Assembly: GCA_963752045.1 (NCBI GenBank)
Contig: CAVVWN010000012.1
Span: forward strand, 1-64,000
Direction: 5' to 3'
DNA from: DATKDF01 sp963752045
Lineage (GTDB): Bacteria; Acidobacteriota; Vicinamibacteria; Vicinamibacterales; SCN-69-37
DNA length: 64,000 bases
Numbering within the stretch: position 1 is the first letter of the stretch; the number at the start of each line of letters is the position of its first letter. The notes under the pieces were generated by a model. The model saw nothing but the letters and a program-made list of their open reading frames with translations, made no database searches and had not been told where the DNA came from. Below, in pieces: positions 17,502-26,634 of this stretch. The position numbers and the translations under genes are program-made.

Positions 17502-20500
17502 CTAGATGACTATGTTGTCGGACGTCATCGTCCGAATCTTCCCCGGGAACCAGGAGCGAATCACGACGTACAGCACGGGGATGAACACCACCGACAGGAA
17601 CGTGGACGCCACCATGCCGCCCACAACCGTCGTCCCCACCGAGTTGCGCGCGCCGGACCCGGCGCCGGTCGCCAGCGCCAGCGGCATGACTCCCAGGATG
17701 AACGTCAGCGAGGTCATCAGGATGGGCCGCAGGCGAATCCGCGCCGCCTCGACGGCCGAGTCCAGAATGGAGCTGCCGGCGGCGCGCAACTGCTCGGCGA
17801 ACTCGACGATGAGGATCGAGTTCTTCGCTGCCAGCCCGATCAGCATGACGAGCCCGACCTGGCAGAACACGTCGTTGGCGAACCCCCGCAGGAGCTGCCC
17901 GCCGAGCGCGCCGAACACGGCGAGCGGCACGGCCAGCAGGATGATGAACGGCAGCACCCAGCTCTCGTACTGCGCCGCCAGCACGAGATAGACGAGCAGG
18001 ATGCTGAGCGCGAATATCCACACGGCCGTCGACCCGGCCCGGATTTCCTGCAACGACTGCCCGGCCCAGGCGAAGCGGAAGCCGGCCGGCAGCGTGTCGG
18101 CGGCAATCTGCTCCATGAGCGCGATCGCCTGCCCCGACGTCACGCCGGGCACGGCCGCGCCCTGCACCTCGGCCGACCGGAACAGGTTGAAGTGGCTGAT
18201 CACGGCCGGAGCGGTGCTCTCGGTCGTACGCACGAGCGCGCTGAGCGGCACCATGGCGCCGCCGCGCGACCGCACGTAGTAGCGCTCGAGGTCGGCCGGC
18301 TCGGCCCGGAACGCCTGGTCCGCCTGGACGTACACGCGGTAGGCGCGGTTGTTGAAGTCGAAGTCGTTGACGTACTGCGAGCCCAGGAACACCTGCAGCG
18401 CGTCGGTGACCTCCTGGATCGGCACGCCCATGCTTCTCGCGCGGTCGCGATCGATCTCGACGACGAGCTGCGGGTCGTTGGCGGTGAACGCGCTGTACAG
18501 GCCAGCCACCTGACCCGACTGGTTGCCCCTGGCCACCACCTGCTGCGCGACGCTCGCCAGATTGGCGATCTCCCCGCCGGACCCGTCGAGAATCTCGAAC
18601 TGGAACCCGCCGAACATCGACAGGCCCTGAATCGACGGCGGCGCCACCGGGATGACGAGCGCGCCCGGAATGCCGCCGAACAGCTGCGGCATCACCCGGT
18701 TGATGACCGCCTGGAGCGACTGGCCGGGCTCGGTCCGCTCGGCCCACGGCCGCAGCGGCGCGAACATCATGCCCTGATTCGACGCGGGCCCCGCGAAGCT
18801 GAAGCCGGCCACCGTGAACGCGCCGAGCACTTCCGGCTGCGCCGTCACGACCGCTTCGGCCGCACGCAGGATGTTGTTCGTGTACTCGAGCGACGCGCCG
18901 GCCGGGGCCTGGACGATGGTCATCAGGTACCCTTCGTCTTCTTCGGGCACGAACGACGACGGCACGGCCTGATAGATCCACCAGGTACCCCAGAGGCCCG
19001 CGGCGAAGAGCACCAGCATGATCGCGCGCCAGCCGATGGCCCACCGCACCGCGGCGACGTAGGCGGTCGTGCCCGCGTCGATCACGCGGTTCACGTTGGT
19101 GAAGAACCACCCATGGGTATGACGTTCCTTGTCGAGGAGCAGCGCCGAGAGCGCCGGCGTCAGCGTGACGGCGTTGAAGACCGACAGGATGACCGCGCAC
19201 GCGATCGTGATCGCGAACTGCTGGTACATCAGCCCGGTCGTGCCTGGAAAGAACGCGACCGGCACGAACACGGAGACGAGCACGACGCCGATGACGACCA
19301 CCGCGCTGAACACCTCCCGCATCGCGTCGAGCGAGGCGCGGAACGCCTTCTTGCCGTACTCCCGCATGTGCCGCTCGATGTTCTCGATGACGACGATCGC
19401 GTCGTCGACCACCGTGCCGGTGGCGAGCACGATGCCGAAGAGCGTGAGCGTGTTGATCGAGAACCCGAAGAGCTTCATGAACGCGAACGTGCCGACGAGG
19501 GAGACGGGGATGGTGATGGCGGGAATCACCGTGCTGCGCCAGTTCTGGAGGAACAGGAACAGCACGAGCACGACGAGCCCGATCGCCTCGACGAGGGTCC
19601 AGAGCACCTCGCTGATCGACTCCCGCACCACCGACACCTGTTCGAAGGCCAGCGACCAGCGCAGGCCCGGCGGGAAGTTCCGCTCGAGATTCGCCATCTC
19701 GGCCATCACGCCGTCGAACGTGTCGATGGCGTTGGCCGTGGGTGTGAGCTGCACGGCGAATCCCGATGCCTCCGTGCCGGCAAACCGAAGCGCCGACGCG
19801 TAGTTTTCGGCGCCGAGCTCGACGCGGCCGACGTCGGAGAGCCGCACGAGCGCGCCGTCGCGCCCGGCGGCGATCACGATCTGCTCGAACCCCCGCTCAT
19901 CGACCAGCCGGCCCTCGGCCCGCACGCTCATCTCGTACGTCTGGCCCGGCGCCGCCGGCGCGCCACCGATTGCGCCGGCCGCCACCTGCACGTTCTGTTC
20001 GCGCAGGGCCCCCAGCACGTCGCCCGCCGTGAGCCCGCGGCCGGCCAGCTTGTCGGGGTCGAGCCAGAGCCGCATCGCGAACTTCCGCTCGCCGAAGATC
20101 TCGACCCGGCCCACGCCCGGCACGCGGCGAATCGCGTCCCGGACGTACTGGTCGATGTAGTTGCTCATGAACAGCTCGTCGTACTGATCGGCCTCGCTGA
20201 AGACGCCGATCCCGAGCAGGAAGTCCATCGAGAACTTGTCGACGAGGATGCCGGTCGTCCGGACCTCGACCGGCATCCGGCCGAGCGTCTGGTTCACGCG
20301 GTTCTGGACGTTGACGACCGCCAGATCGGGATCCGTACCGATCTCGAAGACCGCCGTGATCATCGAGAACCCCGCGTTGGTCGACGACGAGGTGAGGTAC
20401 ATCAGGCCCTCGACGCCGTTGATGGCCTGTTCGAGCGGTGTCGTGACGGTCGTCTCGACGGCCTGGGCGTTGGCACCCGTGTAGATGGCCGTCACCATCA

Positions 20501-20630
20501 CCGTGGGCGGCGACAGGTTCGGATACCGGGCAATCGGCAGCGTGGGAATGGCCACGACGCCGGCGAGCATGATGATGAGCGAGCAGACCGTCGCCAGCAC
20601 CGGCCGGCGGATGAACAGCTGACTGATCAC
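17502..20630 (-). CDS. RND-family multidrug efflux pump, HAE1/AcrB type
   Basis: 1042 residues from GTG 20628-20630, overlapping the stop of the membrane fusion gene (GTGA); the longer upstream frame overlaps that gene and is rejected. The start SQLFIRRPVLATVCSLIIM is the usual first helix of AcrB-type pumps. Further marks are the periplasmic porter region, the central helices with GTVVDDAIVVIENIERHM (the proton-relay aspartates), FVPVAFFPGTTG, and a mirrored second half with GLAAKNSILIVEFAEQ and RLRPILMTSLTFILGVMPLAL. It exports drugs or amphiphiles using the proton gradient, as a trimer. The substrate is unknown. Confidence 0.92.
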   Translation of the reverse strand: MISQLFIRRPVLATVCSLIIMLAGVVAIPTLPIARYPNLSPPTVMVTAIYTGANAQAVETTVTTPLEQAINGVEGLMYLTSSSTNAGFSMITAVFEIGTDPDLAVVNVQNRVNQTLGRMPVEVRTTGILVDKFSMDFLLGIGVFSEADQYDELFMSNYIDQYVRDAIRRVPGVGRVEIFGERKFAMRLWLDPDKLAGRGLTAGDVLGALREQNVQVAAGAIGGAPAAPGQTYEMSVRAEGRLVDERGFEQIVIAAGRDGALVRLSDVGRVELGAENYASALRFAGTEASGFAVQLTPTANAIDTFDGVMAEMANLERNFPPGLRWSLAFEQVSVVRESISEVLWTLVEAIGLVVLVLFLFLQNWRSTVIPAITIPVSLVGTFAFMKLFGFSINTLTLFGIVLATGTVVDDAIVVIENIERHMREYGKKAFRASLDAMREVFSAVVVIGVVLVSVFVPVAFFPGTTGLMYQQFAITIACAVILSVFNAVTLTPALSALLLDKERHTHGWFFTNVNRVIDAGTTAYVAAVRWAIGWRAIMLVLFAAGLWGTWWIYQAVPSSFVPEEDEGYLMTIVQAPAGASLEYTNNILRAAEAVVTAQPEVLGAFTVAGFSFAGPASNQGMMFAPLRPWAERTEPGQSLQAVINRVMPQLFGGIPGALVIPVAPPSIQGLSMFGGFQFEILDGSGGEIANLASVAQQVVARGNQSGQVAGLYSAFTANDPQLVVEIDRDRARSMGVPIQEVTDALQVFLGSQYVNDFDFNNRAYRVYVQADQAFRAEPADLERYYVRSRGGAMVPLSALVRTTESTAPAVISHFNLFRSAEVQGAAVPGVTSGQAIALMEQIAADTLPAGFRFAWAGQSLQEIRAGSTAVWIFALSILLVYLVLAAQYESWVLPFIILLAVPLAVFGALGGQLLRGFANDVFCQVGLVMLIGLAAKNSILIVEFAEQLRAAGSSILDSAVEAARIRLRPILMTSLTFILGVMPLALATGAGSGARNSVGTTVVGGMVASTFLSVVFIPVLYVVIRSWFPGKIRTMTSDNIVI

Positions 20631-21787
20631 GCGCCGCCTCCGCGTCCCGTCTCGGCCGCGCCGCCCGGCGGTCCGGCTGGCATCGGCTGCACCGGTGCCC
20701 CCTCGCCGATCTTCTGGATGCCGGCGACAATCAGCCGGTCGCCCGGCGCGAGACCACTCGTCACCAGGTACGCGTCGCCGACGACGGGCCCGACCGTGAT
20801 CGGCCGCTGGCGGGCGACGAGCCCGCCGTCGGCCTCTTCGGCGACGAACACGAAGAACATGCCGTTCAGGCGTGACACCGCCGTGACTGGCGCGGTCAGC
20901 CCGACCTCGGCTCCCCACAGGAGGCGGGCGTTGACGTACTGATCAGTGCGGAAACGGCCGTCGCGCTCGCTGACCGGCGCCTTGACGAGCACGGTCTGCG
21001 TCGCGTCCTCCACCGACGGAGCGACAAACGCCGCCCGTGTCTCGGCGATCGTCTGCCCGGCCGGGTCCAGAATCCTGATCGGCAGGCCGACGTGCAGCCT
21101 CGGCGCGTCCTGGACCGGCACGCTCACGTAGAGCTCCAGGCCACTGTTGTCCTCGACGGTCGTGAGCATCGTCGAACGCGTCACCCGATCGCCCACGCGC
21201 ACGGGCACGTCCCCGACGATGCCCCCTGCCGGCGCAACCACGCGATAGTAGGCGAGCTCGGCCTGCTGCTGCTTGATCTGCTCGTCGACCGCCTTCAACT
21301 GAGCGGCCGCGGCCTTGTCGGCCGCCTGTGCCTGCTCGTACTCCTGCAGGCTCATCGCGCCCACCTCGTGAAGCGCCCTGGCACGGTCGAGCTGCTGGCG
21401 CGCGAGCGCCGCATCGGCCTCGCGCGCCGCGCGAAGTGACTCGAGACTGGCGACGGCCGCCTGCTGGGTCACCGCGTCGATCTCGAACAGCACGTCGCCG
21501 GGCGACACCCGCTGACCGGATCGCACGGCAATTCGCGTCACGAAGCCCTCAGCCTGCGGCTGGATGGTCGTCGACTGGCGCGACTTGATCGTCCCGACGA
21601 AGTCAGAGGAGCGCTCGACGGGAGCCTCCGTCATCGTCACAATCTGGACCGGCATCGGGGGCATCGCGCCCCCCGGCGGCATCCCCGCGGGAGGACCACC
21701 GGCCGGGCCGCAGCCGGCGCCTGCAATCGGCAACGCCACGAGAGCGAACAGGAACCACGAAGGTATTGAGAATGATCGCCGTGCCAT
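20627..21787 (-). CDS. Efflux RND periplasmic adaptor (membrane fusion) lipoprotein
   Basis: 386 residues from ATG 21785-21787; upstream in-frame ATGs exist, but this start gives a clean lipoprotein signal ending in the lipobox PIAGAGC. A Pro/Met/Gly-rich linker follows, then the HlyD/AcrA order: a lipoyl half with GFVTRIAVRSGQRVSPGDVLFEID, a long coiled-coil hairpin (about 110-200), the second lipoyl half with VVAPAGGIVGDVPVRVGDRV, then beta-barrel and membrane-proximal domains. It links the inner-membrane pump to the TolC-type channel. The pump gene overlaps it by 4 nt, so the two are translationally coupled. Confidence 0.88.
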   Translation of the reverse strand: MARRSFSIPSWFLFALVALPIAGAGCGPAGGPPAGMPPGGAMPPMPVQIVTMTEAPVERSSDFVGTIKSRQSTTIQPQAEGFVTRIAVRSGQRVSPGDVLFEIDAVTQQAAVASLESLRAAREADAALARQQLDRARALHEVGAMSLQEYEQAQAADKAAAAQLKAVDEQIKQQQAELAYYRVVAPAGGIVGDVPVRVGDRVTRSTMLTTVEDNSGLELYVSVPVQDAPRLHVGLPIRILDPAGQTIAETRAAFVAPSVEDATQTVLVKAPVSERDGRFRTDQYVNARLLWGAEVGLTAPVTAVSRLNGMFFVFVAEEADGGLVARQRPITVGPVVGDAYLVTSGLAPGDRLIVAGIQKIGEGAPVQPMPAGPPGGAAETGRGGGA

Positions 21788-21918
21788 CGTTGTACTTTCC
21801 ACCATCCGGGGAGGGTCTCGAAGGAATCGGGCGGAGCGCCCGGCAATCCGGGCGAAAGCGCAAGTGCCCAAACCAATAACTACGATATCCGAGTGCGACG
21901 AGTTCGGCCATCAGGGAC

Positions 21919-21924
21919 TAGAAT
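21919..21924 (+). promoter_or_regulatory. Probable -10 element TAGAAT, leaderless start
   Basis: TAGAAT ends 7 nt before the ATG of the sigma factor gene, which would place the transcription start at or next to the start codon. No Shine-Dalgarno is visible between the two. Confidence 0.4.
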
Positions 21925-21931
21925 CCAGAAC

Positions 21932-22459
21932 ATGCCGACGGACCGGCCGGCCGACGCCATGGTGGACGAGGTGTACGCGGAACTGCGCCGCATCGCCGAC
22001 TCGTACGTGCGCCGGGAGCGCGCCAAGAGCGTCCAGGCGACCGAGCTCGTCCACGAGGCCTACCTGCGGCTGGCGCAGGGCGGAACGCCGGAGTTCGCCG
22101 ACCGCGGCCATTTCGTCGCGATCGCGGCCATCTCGATGCGGCGGCTACTCGTCGAGCGGGCCCGCGCGCGCGGCGCGGCCAAGCGCGGCGGGGCCCGGAT
22201 CCAGGTGACGCTCGACGAACAGACCCTCAAAGGGCACGACGGCCCGTCGCTCGACCTCATCGCGCTCGACACGGCCCTCTCGGAGCTCGCCCGGCTCGAC
22301 AGTCAGCAGGCTCGCATCGTGGAGCTCCGGTTCTTCGGCGGCCTGTCGGTCGAAGAGACGGCCGACGTGCTGGGCATTTCCCCGGCCACCGTCAAGCGGC
22401 ACTGGACGGTGGCCCGCGCCTGGCTGGTCAGCCGGCTCGAAGGACCCGCCTCGTCGTGA
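21932..22459 (+). CDS. ECF-type sigma factor (sigma-70 ECF-like, Rhodopirellula/Acidobacteria group)
   Basis: 175 residues. Region 2 is YAELRRIADSYVRRERAK..QATELVHEAYLRLA, with the family's conserved LVHEAYLRL. Region 4 is LDSQQARIVELRFFGGLSVEETADVLGISPATVKRHW, a clear HTH. An ATG at 21959 is an alternative start. Members of this group (ECF_sub, PF07638) are typically paired with a protein kinase rather than a membrane anti-sigma factor, and here the downstream kinase gene overlaps by 4 nt (GTGA). It is transcribed divergently from the efflux operon, about 145 bp away, so control of efflux is possible. Confidence 0.88.
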   Translation: MPTDRPADAMVDEVYAELRRIADSYVRRERAKSVQATELVHEAYLRLAQGGTPEFADRGHFVAIAAISMRRLLVERARARGAAKRGGARIQVTLDEQTLKGHDGPSLDLIALDTALSELARLDSQQARIVELRFFGGLSVEETADVLGISPATVKRHWTVARAWLVSRLEGPASS

Positions 22460-23979
22460 ACGATCCGCGGGATCTCTCCCGGGAAGACTGGCAGGCGATC
22501 AACGAGGCCTTCCATCTCGCCGTCGAGATGCGCGGTGCGGACCGTGCCGCGTTTCTCGAACGCCGCTTCGGTGAGGCGGCGCGCCTCAAAGCGGAAGTGA
22601 CCGCCCTCATCGCCGCGCACGAACGCGGCGGAGAATTGCTCGAGCGTCCGGCCGCCGCGTGGGTCGACCCGGGGGAGCTCGACCCGCTCGTCGGCCGCGA
22701 CGTGGGCCACTACCGGCTGGCTCGCCGCATCGGCTCGGGCGGCATGGGCGTCGTCTACCAGGCCGACGACACCAGGCTCGGGCGAACCGTGGCGCTCAAA
22801 GCGCTCGCGCCGGCCCTCACCGATGATGCGACGAGCCGCGAGCGGTTGCGGCGAGAGGCCCGCGCGGCGGCCGGCCTGACCCATCCGGGCATCGCCACCG
22901 TGTTCGCGCTCGAAGAGATCGACGGCCAGATGTACATCGCGTCCGAGTTCGTCCGCGGCGAGACGCTGCGCGACGAACTGGCCCGTGGGCCGCTCGCCAC
23001 ATCGCGTGTCATCGAGCTCGGCATCGACATCGCCCGGGCGCTCGCGGCCGCCCACGCGAACGGCCTGGTCCACCGGGATCTCAAACCGGAGAATGTGATG
23101 GCACTGCCGGGCGGCGGCGTCAAGATCCTGGACTTTGGACTGGCGGCATATCGCGACCGTCCCGACGGCCCGCGGCTCACGGGTGACGGCGGAATACTCG
23201 GCACGCCGGCCTATATGTCGCCGGAGCAGATCCGCGGCGAGCCGGTCGATGCACGGTCGGACCTCTTCTCGCTGGGTATCCTGCTCTTCGAGCTCTCGCG
23301 GGGCGTGAACCCGTTCGCCGGGGCCGATTCGGCCTCGACGCTCGCCCGCATCCTCGAGACGGCTCCGCGGCCATGGTCCGAGTCAGGCCCGGCCGACGCC
23401 CTGTCACCACCCGAGCGCGGACTTGCGGCCGTCGTGACCCGGTGCCTGGCGAAGAAACCGGACGGGCGATACCCATCGGCCGCGTCCATCGTGACGGCGC
23501 TCGAGGCGGCGCGCGAAGGGGCCATCCCCGAGATTCCCCCGCCGACCGTGGCGGCCGGCGATCAGCGCGCCGTCTGGTGGTGGCAATTCCATCAGGCCGC
23601 GGCGGCCGTGGCGTATCTGGTGCTGCTCGTCCCGCTGTGGCTGGCTGAGCAGTGGACCCCCGACGCCACAGGCATGCTCGTCTTCGTGGCCGGCGCGGCC
23701 TCGGCGGCCACCGCCGCGGTCCTCCGGTTCCACCTGCGATTCACCGCGAGCGAGCTGCCGCAGGAGTTCGCGCGCCAGCGCGCGCGCGCTACACCATGGC
23801 TGCGGTTGTCGGATGCCGCCTTCGTCACGGTCCTCGCCGTCACCGGAGCGCGCGTGCTCGACCCGTTCCCGGAGCTTGGCGCGCTGCTCATCACGGCCGC
23901 GGTCGTCGTCCTGCTCGTGTCGACGATTGTCGAGCCGGCGACCTCGCGCGCGGCCCTCGCCGCCCGCGAGCGAGGCTGA
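22456..23979 (+). CDS. Membrane-anchored Ser/Thr protein kinase
   Basis: 507 residues from GTG 22456, overlapping the sigma factor stop. Residues 85-345 are a Hanks-type kinase: glycine loop IGSGGMGVVY, Lys115 in VALKAL, catalytic VHRDLKPENV (Asp208), DFG at 226-228, then GTPAYMSPEQIRG and DARSDLFSLGILLFEL. An N-terminal 80-residue segment (DWQAINEAFHLAVEM...) is the standard lead of Acidobacterial kinases. The C-terminus has about four hydrophobic helices (near 380-395, 405-425, 450-470, 480-495) and no PASTA or propeller sensor. It probably phosphorylates or otherwise controls the partner sigma factor. Confidence 0.9.
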   Translation: MNDPRDLSREDWQAINEAFHLAVEMRGADRAAFLERRFGEAARLKAEVTALIAAHERGGELLERPAAAWVDPGELDPLVGRDVGHYRLARRIGSGGMGVVYQADDTRLGRTVALKALAPALTDDATSRERLRREARAAAGLTHPGIATVFALEEIDGQMYIASEFVRGETLRDELARGPLATSRVIELGIDIARALAAAHANGLVHRDLKPENVMALPGGGVKILDFGLAAYRDRPDGPRLTGDGGILGTPAYMSPEQIRGEPVDARSDLFSLGILLFELSRGVNPFAGADSASTLARILETAPRPWSESGPADALSPPERGLAAVVTRCLAKKPDGRYPSAASIVTALEAAREGAIPEIPPPTVAAGDQRAVWWWQFHQAAAAVAYLVLLVPLWLAEQWTPDATGMLVFVAGAASAATAAVLRFHLRFTASELPQEFARQRARATPWLRLSDAAFVTVLAVTGARVLDPFPELGALLITAAVVVLLVSTIVEPATSRAALAARERG

Positions 23980-24064
23980 CCGCCGGCTCGCTCTCGGGGG
24001 CCCTTCCGGGCCACTGAGCCAATCCGGCAGGCGTTGGCGCATTCCCCGGTGAGGAGAAATCACC

Positions 24065-24472
24065 GTGTCCACACCGGTCTGGCGGACCTTTGCCCGCTTC
24101 AACGTAGTCGGCGCCATCGGCATCGTCGTCCAGCTCGGCACACTGGCGCTGCTGACCGAGGTGGCGGGGCTGCCGTACCTTCCGGCGACCGTGCTCGCTG
24201 TGAGCACTGCGATCGTGCACAACTTCGTCTGGCACCTGCGGTGGACGTGGCGGGACCGTGCCGGATCGCTCGGCGCCGACCGCGCCTTCGCGCGATTCGT
24301 GATGCTCAACGGCGCCGTCTCGCTCGTCGGCAACGTCGCCGTGATGGCGGCCCTCACGGGCGTGGCAGGCCTGCCGCCCGTGCCGTCGAACGTGGCGTCG
24401 ATCGCGGTGTCGGGCCTCGTGAACTTCTGGGTGGCCGACCGGGTGGTGTTCCTCTCGCCGGTGACCAGATAA
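24065..24472 (+). CDS. GtrA-family membrane protein
   Basis: 135 residues from GTG 24065. Four hydrophobic helices (about 10-32, 37-57, 78-98, 108-126) and the family pattern FNVVGAIGIVVQLG, a central NFVWHLRWTWRDR, and a final GLVNFWVADRVVF. GtrA-like proteins are small integral membrane proteins thought to move lipid-linked sugars across the membrane for surface glycosylation. It is followed by the amidase gene after only 6 nt, so it probably shares that transcript. No glycosyltransferase partner lies next to it. Confidence 0.85.
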   Translation: MSTPVWRTFARFNVVGAIGIVVQLGTLALLTEVAGLPYLPATVLAVSTAIVHNFVWHLRWTWRDRAGSLGADRAFARFVMLNGAVSLVGNVAVMAALTGVAGLPPVPSNVASIAVSGLVNFWVADRVVFLSPVTR

Positions 24473-24478
24473 GATGAG

Positions 24479-26002
24479 TTGTTGTCGCCGAGCCGCTTTC
24501 AACCTTTCGTGCTGGCGCTTGTGGCCTTCGCGAGCGTCACGGCTGCGCCCGCCCGCACCCCGGACGGTGCGCAGGGGCCGGCACCCTACACGGTGTACAC
24601 GAGCGACGGCCGCCGGGATCTGCCGGTCCGCACGGTAGACGGCACCGAGCTCGTCGCGCTCGACCGGGTCGCGGAGCTGTTCGGCCTGACCGTGAGCGAA
24701 GACCCGCGCGTCGAAGGCATCAGCATCGTCGCCCGGGACCAGCGCATCACGCTCATTCCGAACCAGTCGTTCGTCTCGGTCGGCGGTCGGATTGACTCAC
24801 TCTCAGCGCCCGTGCGGCGCGAGCGGGGCGCCTACCTCGTGCCCATCGACTTTCTCTCGCGCGCCGTCGGGCGCGCGCTCGGCCAGCGGGTCGAGGTCCG
24901 GCGCGAGAGCCGCGTGATCGTCGTCGGATCGGTTCGGGTGCCGCTCCTCACGCCGAGCTTCCAGCGCGTGGGCCCGCGGGCACGCATCGACATCACGATC
25001 GAGCCGGCCACGCCGCACCGGGTGACGCGCGAGGGCGACCGGATCATCATCCAGTTCGACGCCACGGCGCTCGACGTCGCGCGCCTGGCCGGCGCCGATC
25101 CGGAATTCGTGGCGGCTACCCGTGTGTCGGACGGGCGCCTCGAGCTCGACCTGGGCCCGGCCGTGGCCAGCTACCGCGCCACGAGCGCGCCGGACGATTC
25201 GCGGCTGGGCCTCGATCTGGTCCCGCCGGCAACCGCCTCGCCTACGCCGGCGACGCCGACCCCGGCCGGATCCGGGCCGCCGCCAGTCGTGGACCTTGCC
25301 GCCCCCGGCGTGCTCAAGACCGTGGTCATCGACCCCGGCCATGGCGGCAGCGACACGGGCGTGCGCGGCGCGGGCGGCACGCTCGAGAAGACGCTGACCC
25401 TGCAGATCGCGACGCGGCTCCGCACGGCCATCGAGAGCCGGCTCGGCCTGCGCGTGCTGCTCACGCGCGAGGCCGACATCGACGTGCCGATCGACCGGCG
25501 GTCGGCGCTCGCCAACAACAACAAGGCGGATCTGTTCATCAGCCTGCACGCCAACGCATCGGTCATCGCCGCGGTCTCCGGCGCGCAGGTGGCCACGCTC
25601 AACCTCGAGGCGTATCGCGACCGCTCCGGAGGGGCCAGCGGTCCCGGCGTGGCGCTCCCGGTCGTGGGCGGCGGCACCCGGTTCATCGAGGCCGTGCCCT
25701 GGGACCTGGCGCAGCTGCCGTTCGCCGACCGGTCGACGGCTCTCGGCGGCCTGCTCGTTCGCCACCTCGAGGCCCAGCAGGTGCCGCTCTACAGGACCCC
25801 GGCGATCTCCGCGCCGCTTCGGGGGCTGGTCGGCGCGAACATGCCGGCCGTGCTCCTCGAGATGGGCTTCCTGTCGAATCCGTCCGACGAACGGGCGCTC
25901 ACCGGTGCGGACCGCTCCGGCAACATCATCGACGCGATCGTGGCCACGATCAGCGACATGCGGCGACGGCCAGCCACGCCTCCCGGCGGAGGTGACCAGT
26001 GA
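24479..26002 (+). CDS. N-acetylmuramoyl-L-alanine amidase, AmiC-type, with N-terminal copper-amine-oxidase-N-like and AMIN domains
   Basis: About 507 residues. The only in-frame starts after the upstream TAA are TTG 24479 and TTG 24482. A signal peptide ends near VTAAPA. Residues about 35-150 resemble the Cu-amine-oxidase N-like domain (VALDRVAELFGLTV..SVGGRIDS..VPIDFLSRAVG). About 150-245 is AMIN-like, followed by a Pro/Thr linker. The zinc amidase_3 domain begins at VVIDPGHGGSDTG (His near 288), with Glu in TLEKT, LFISLHANA, and the catalytic Glu in LLEMGFLSN. It cuts the peptide from glycan strands at division. GTGA overlap with the next gene. Confidence 0.9.
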   Translation: MLSPSRFQPFVLALVAFASVTAAPARTPDGAQGPAPYTVYTSDGRRDLPVRTVDGTELVALDRVAELFGLTVSEDPRVEGISIVARDQRITLIPNQSFVSVGGRIDSLSAPVRRERGAYLVPIDFLSRAVGRALGQRVEVRRESRVIVVGSVRVPLLTPSFQRVGPRARIDITIEPATPHRVTREGDRIIIQFDATALDVARLAGADPEFVAATRVSDGRLELDLGPAVASYRATSAPDDSRLGLDLVPPATASPTPATPTPAGSGPPPVVDLAAPGVLKTVVIDPGHGGSDTGVRGAGGTLEKTLTLQIATRLRTAIESRLGLRVLLTREADIDVPIDRRSALANNNKADLFISLHANASVIAAVSGAQVATLNLEAYRDRSGGASGPGVALPVVGGGTRFIEAVPWDLAQLPFADRSTALGGLLVRHLEAQQVPLYRTPAISAPLRGLVGANMPAVLLEMGFLSNPSDERALTGADRSGNIIDAIVATISDMRRRPATPPGGGDQ

Positions 26003-26628
26003 GCCCGCGGCGGCGCCGGAAGGCCGCGTCCGGCCGGACGATGGCGTATGTGCTCTCGGCCGGCGTCGGCGTGATCCTCATCGGCATCGTCCTGCTCGTG
26101 GCTCAACTGCCGAAGCTCATGGGTCCGTCGGAGTCGGCGGGCCCCGCGCCGCCCACCGACGTGGCCGCCGCGGTTGACGTGGAGGAAGCTGACGCGCGGA
26201 AGATCAACGCCACGCTCTACTACGTCTCGGCCAACGGCACTGAACTCGTGCCCGTGTCGCGCGACGTGCCGTACGGCGCCACGGTGGCCGCGCAGGCCCG
26301 CCGCATCGCCGAGGCCCAGCTTCAGGCGGCGCCGTCGGGCCTGTTCTCGGCCATCCCGTCCGGCACGACCGTGCGCGCGGTGTACCTCACGTCGCGGGGC
26401 GAGGCGTATGTGGACCTGAGCCGGGAGATGATCGCGGGCCACACGGGCGGCTCGACCAACGAAGCGCTCGCGGTGTACGCGCTGGTCAACGCCATGGCGG
26501 TCAACCTCCCGGACGTCTCGGCCGTGCAGATTCTCGTGGACGGTCAGGAGATCGACACGATTTCAGGTCACCTCGACCTGCGCCACCCGCTCCGGCGATC
26601 GAGCCAGTGGGTGCAGAAAGGACAGTAA
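25999..26628 (+). CDS. GerMN-domain membrane-anchored protein
   Basis: 209 residues from GTG 25999, overlapping the amidase stop and preceded by GGAGG. A short basic tail is followed by one transmembrane helix (about residues 14-36), then an external GerMN (sporulation/spore-germination type) domain: NATLYYVSANGTELVPVSRD, ATVAAQARRIAEAQ, GTTVRAVYLTSRGEAYVDLS and EALAVYALVNAMAVNL. Members in non-sporulating bacteria are linked to the cell wall, and this gene often follows an AmiC-type amidase. The tight coupling supports a shared role in peptidoglycan remodelling. Confidence 0.85.
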   Translation: MSPRRRRKAASGRTMAYVLSAGVGVILIGIVLLVAQLPKLMGPSESAGPAPPTDVAAAVDVEEADARKINATLYYVSANGTELVPVSRDVPYGATVAAQARRIAEAQLQAAPSGLFSAIPSGTTVRAVYLTSRGEAYVDLSREMIAGHTGGSTNEALAVYALVNAMAVNLPDVSAVQILVDGQEIDTISGHLDLRHPLRRSSQWVQKGQ

Positions 26629-26634
26629 CCTCAG

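Noticed and set aside
18192..20942. A 916-codon plus-strand open frame
   Set aside because: It is antisense to the RND pump and adaptor genes, has His/Arg/Asp-rich composition and no family motifs. It is a shadow caused by high GC at third codon positions.
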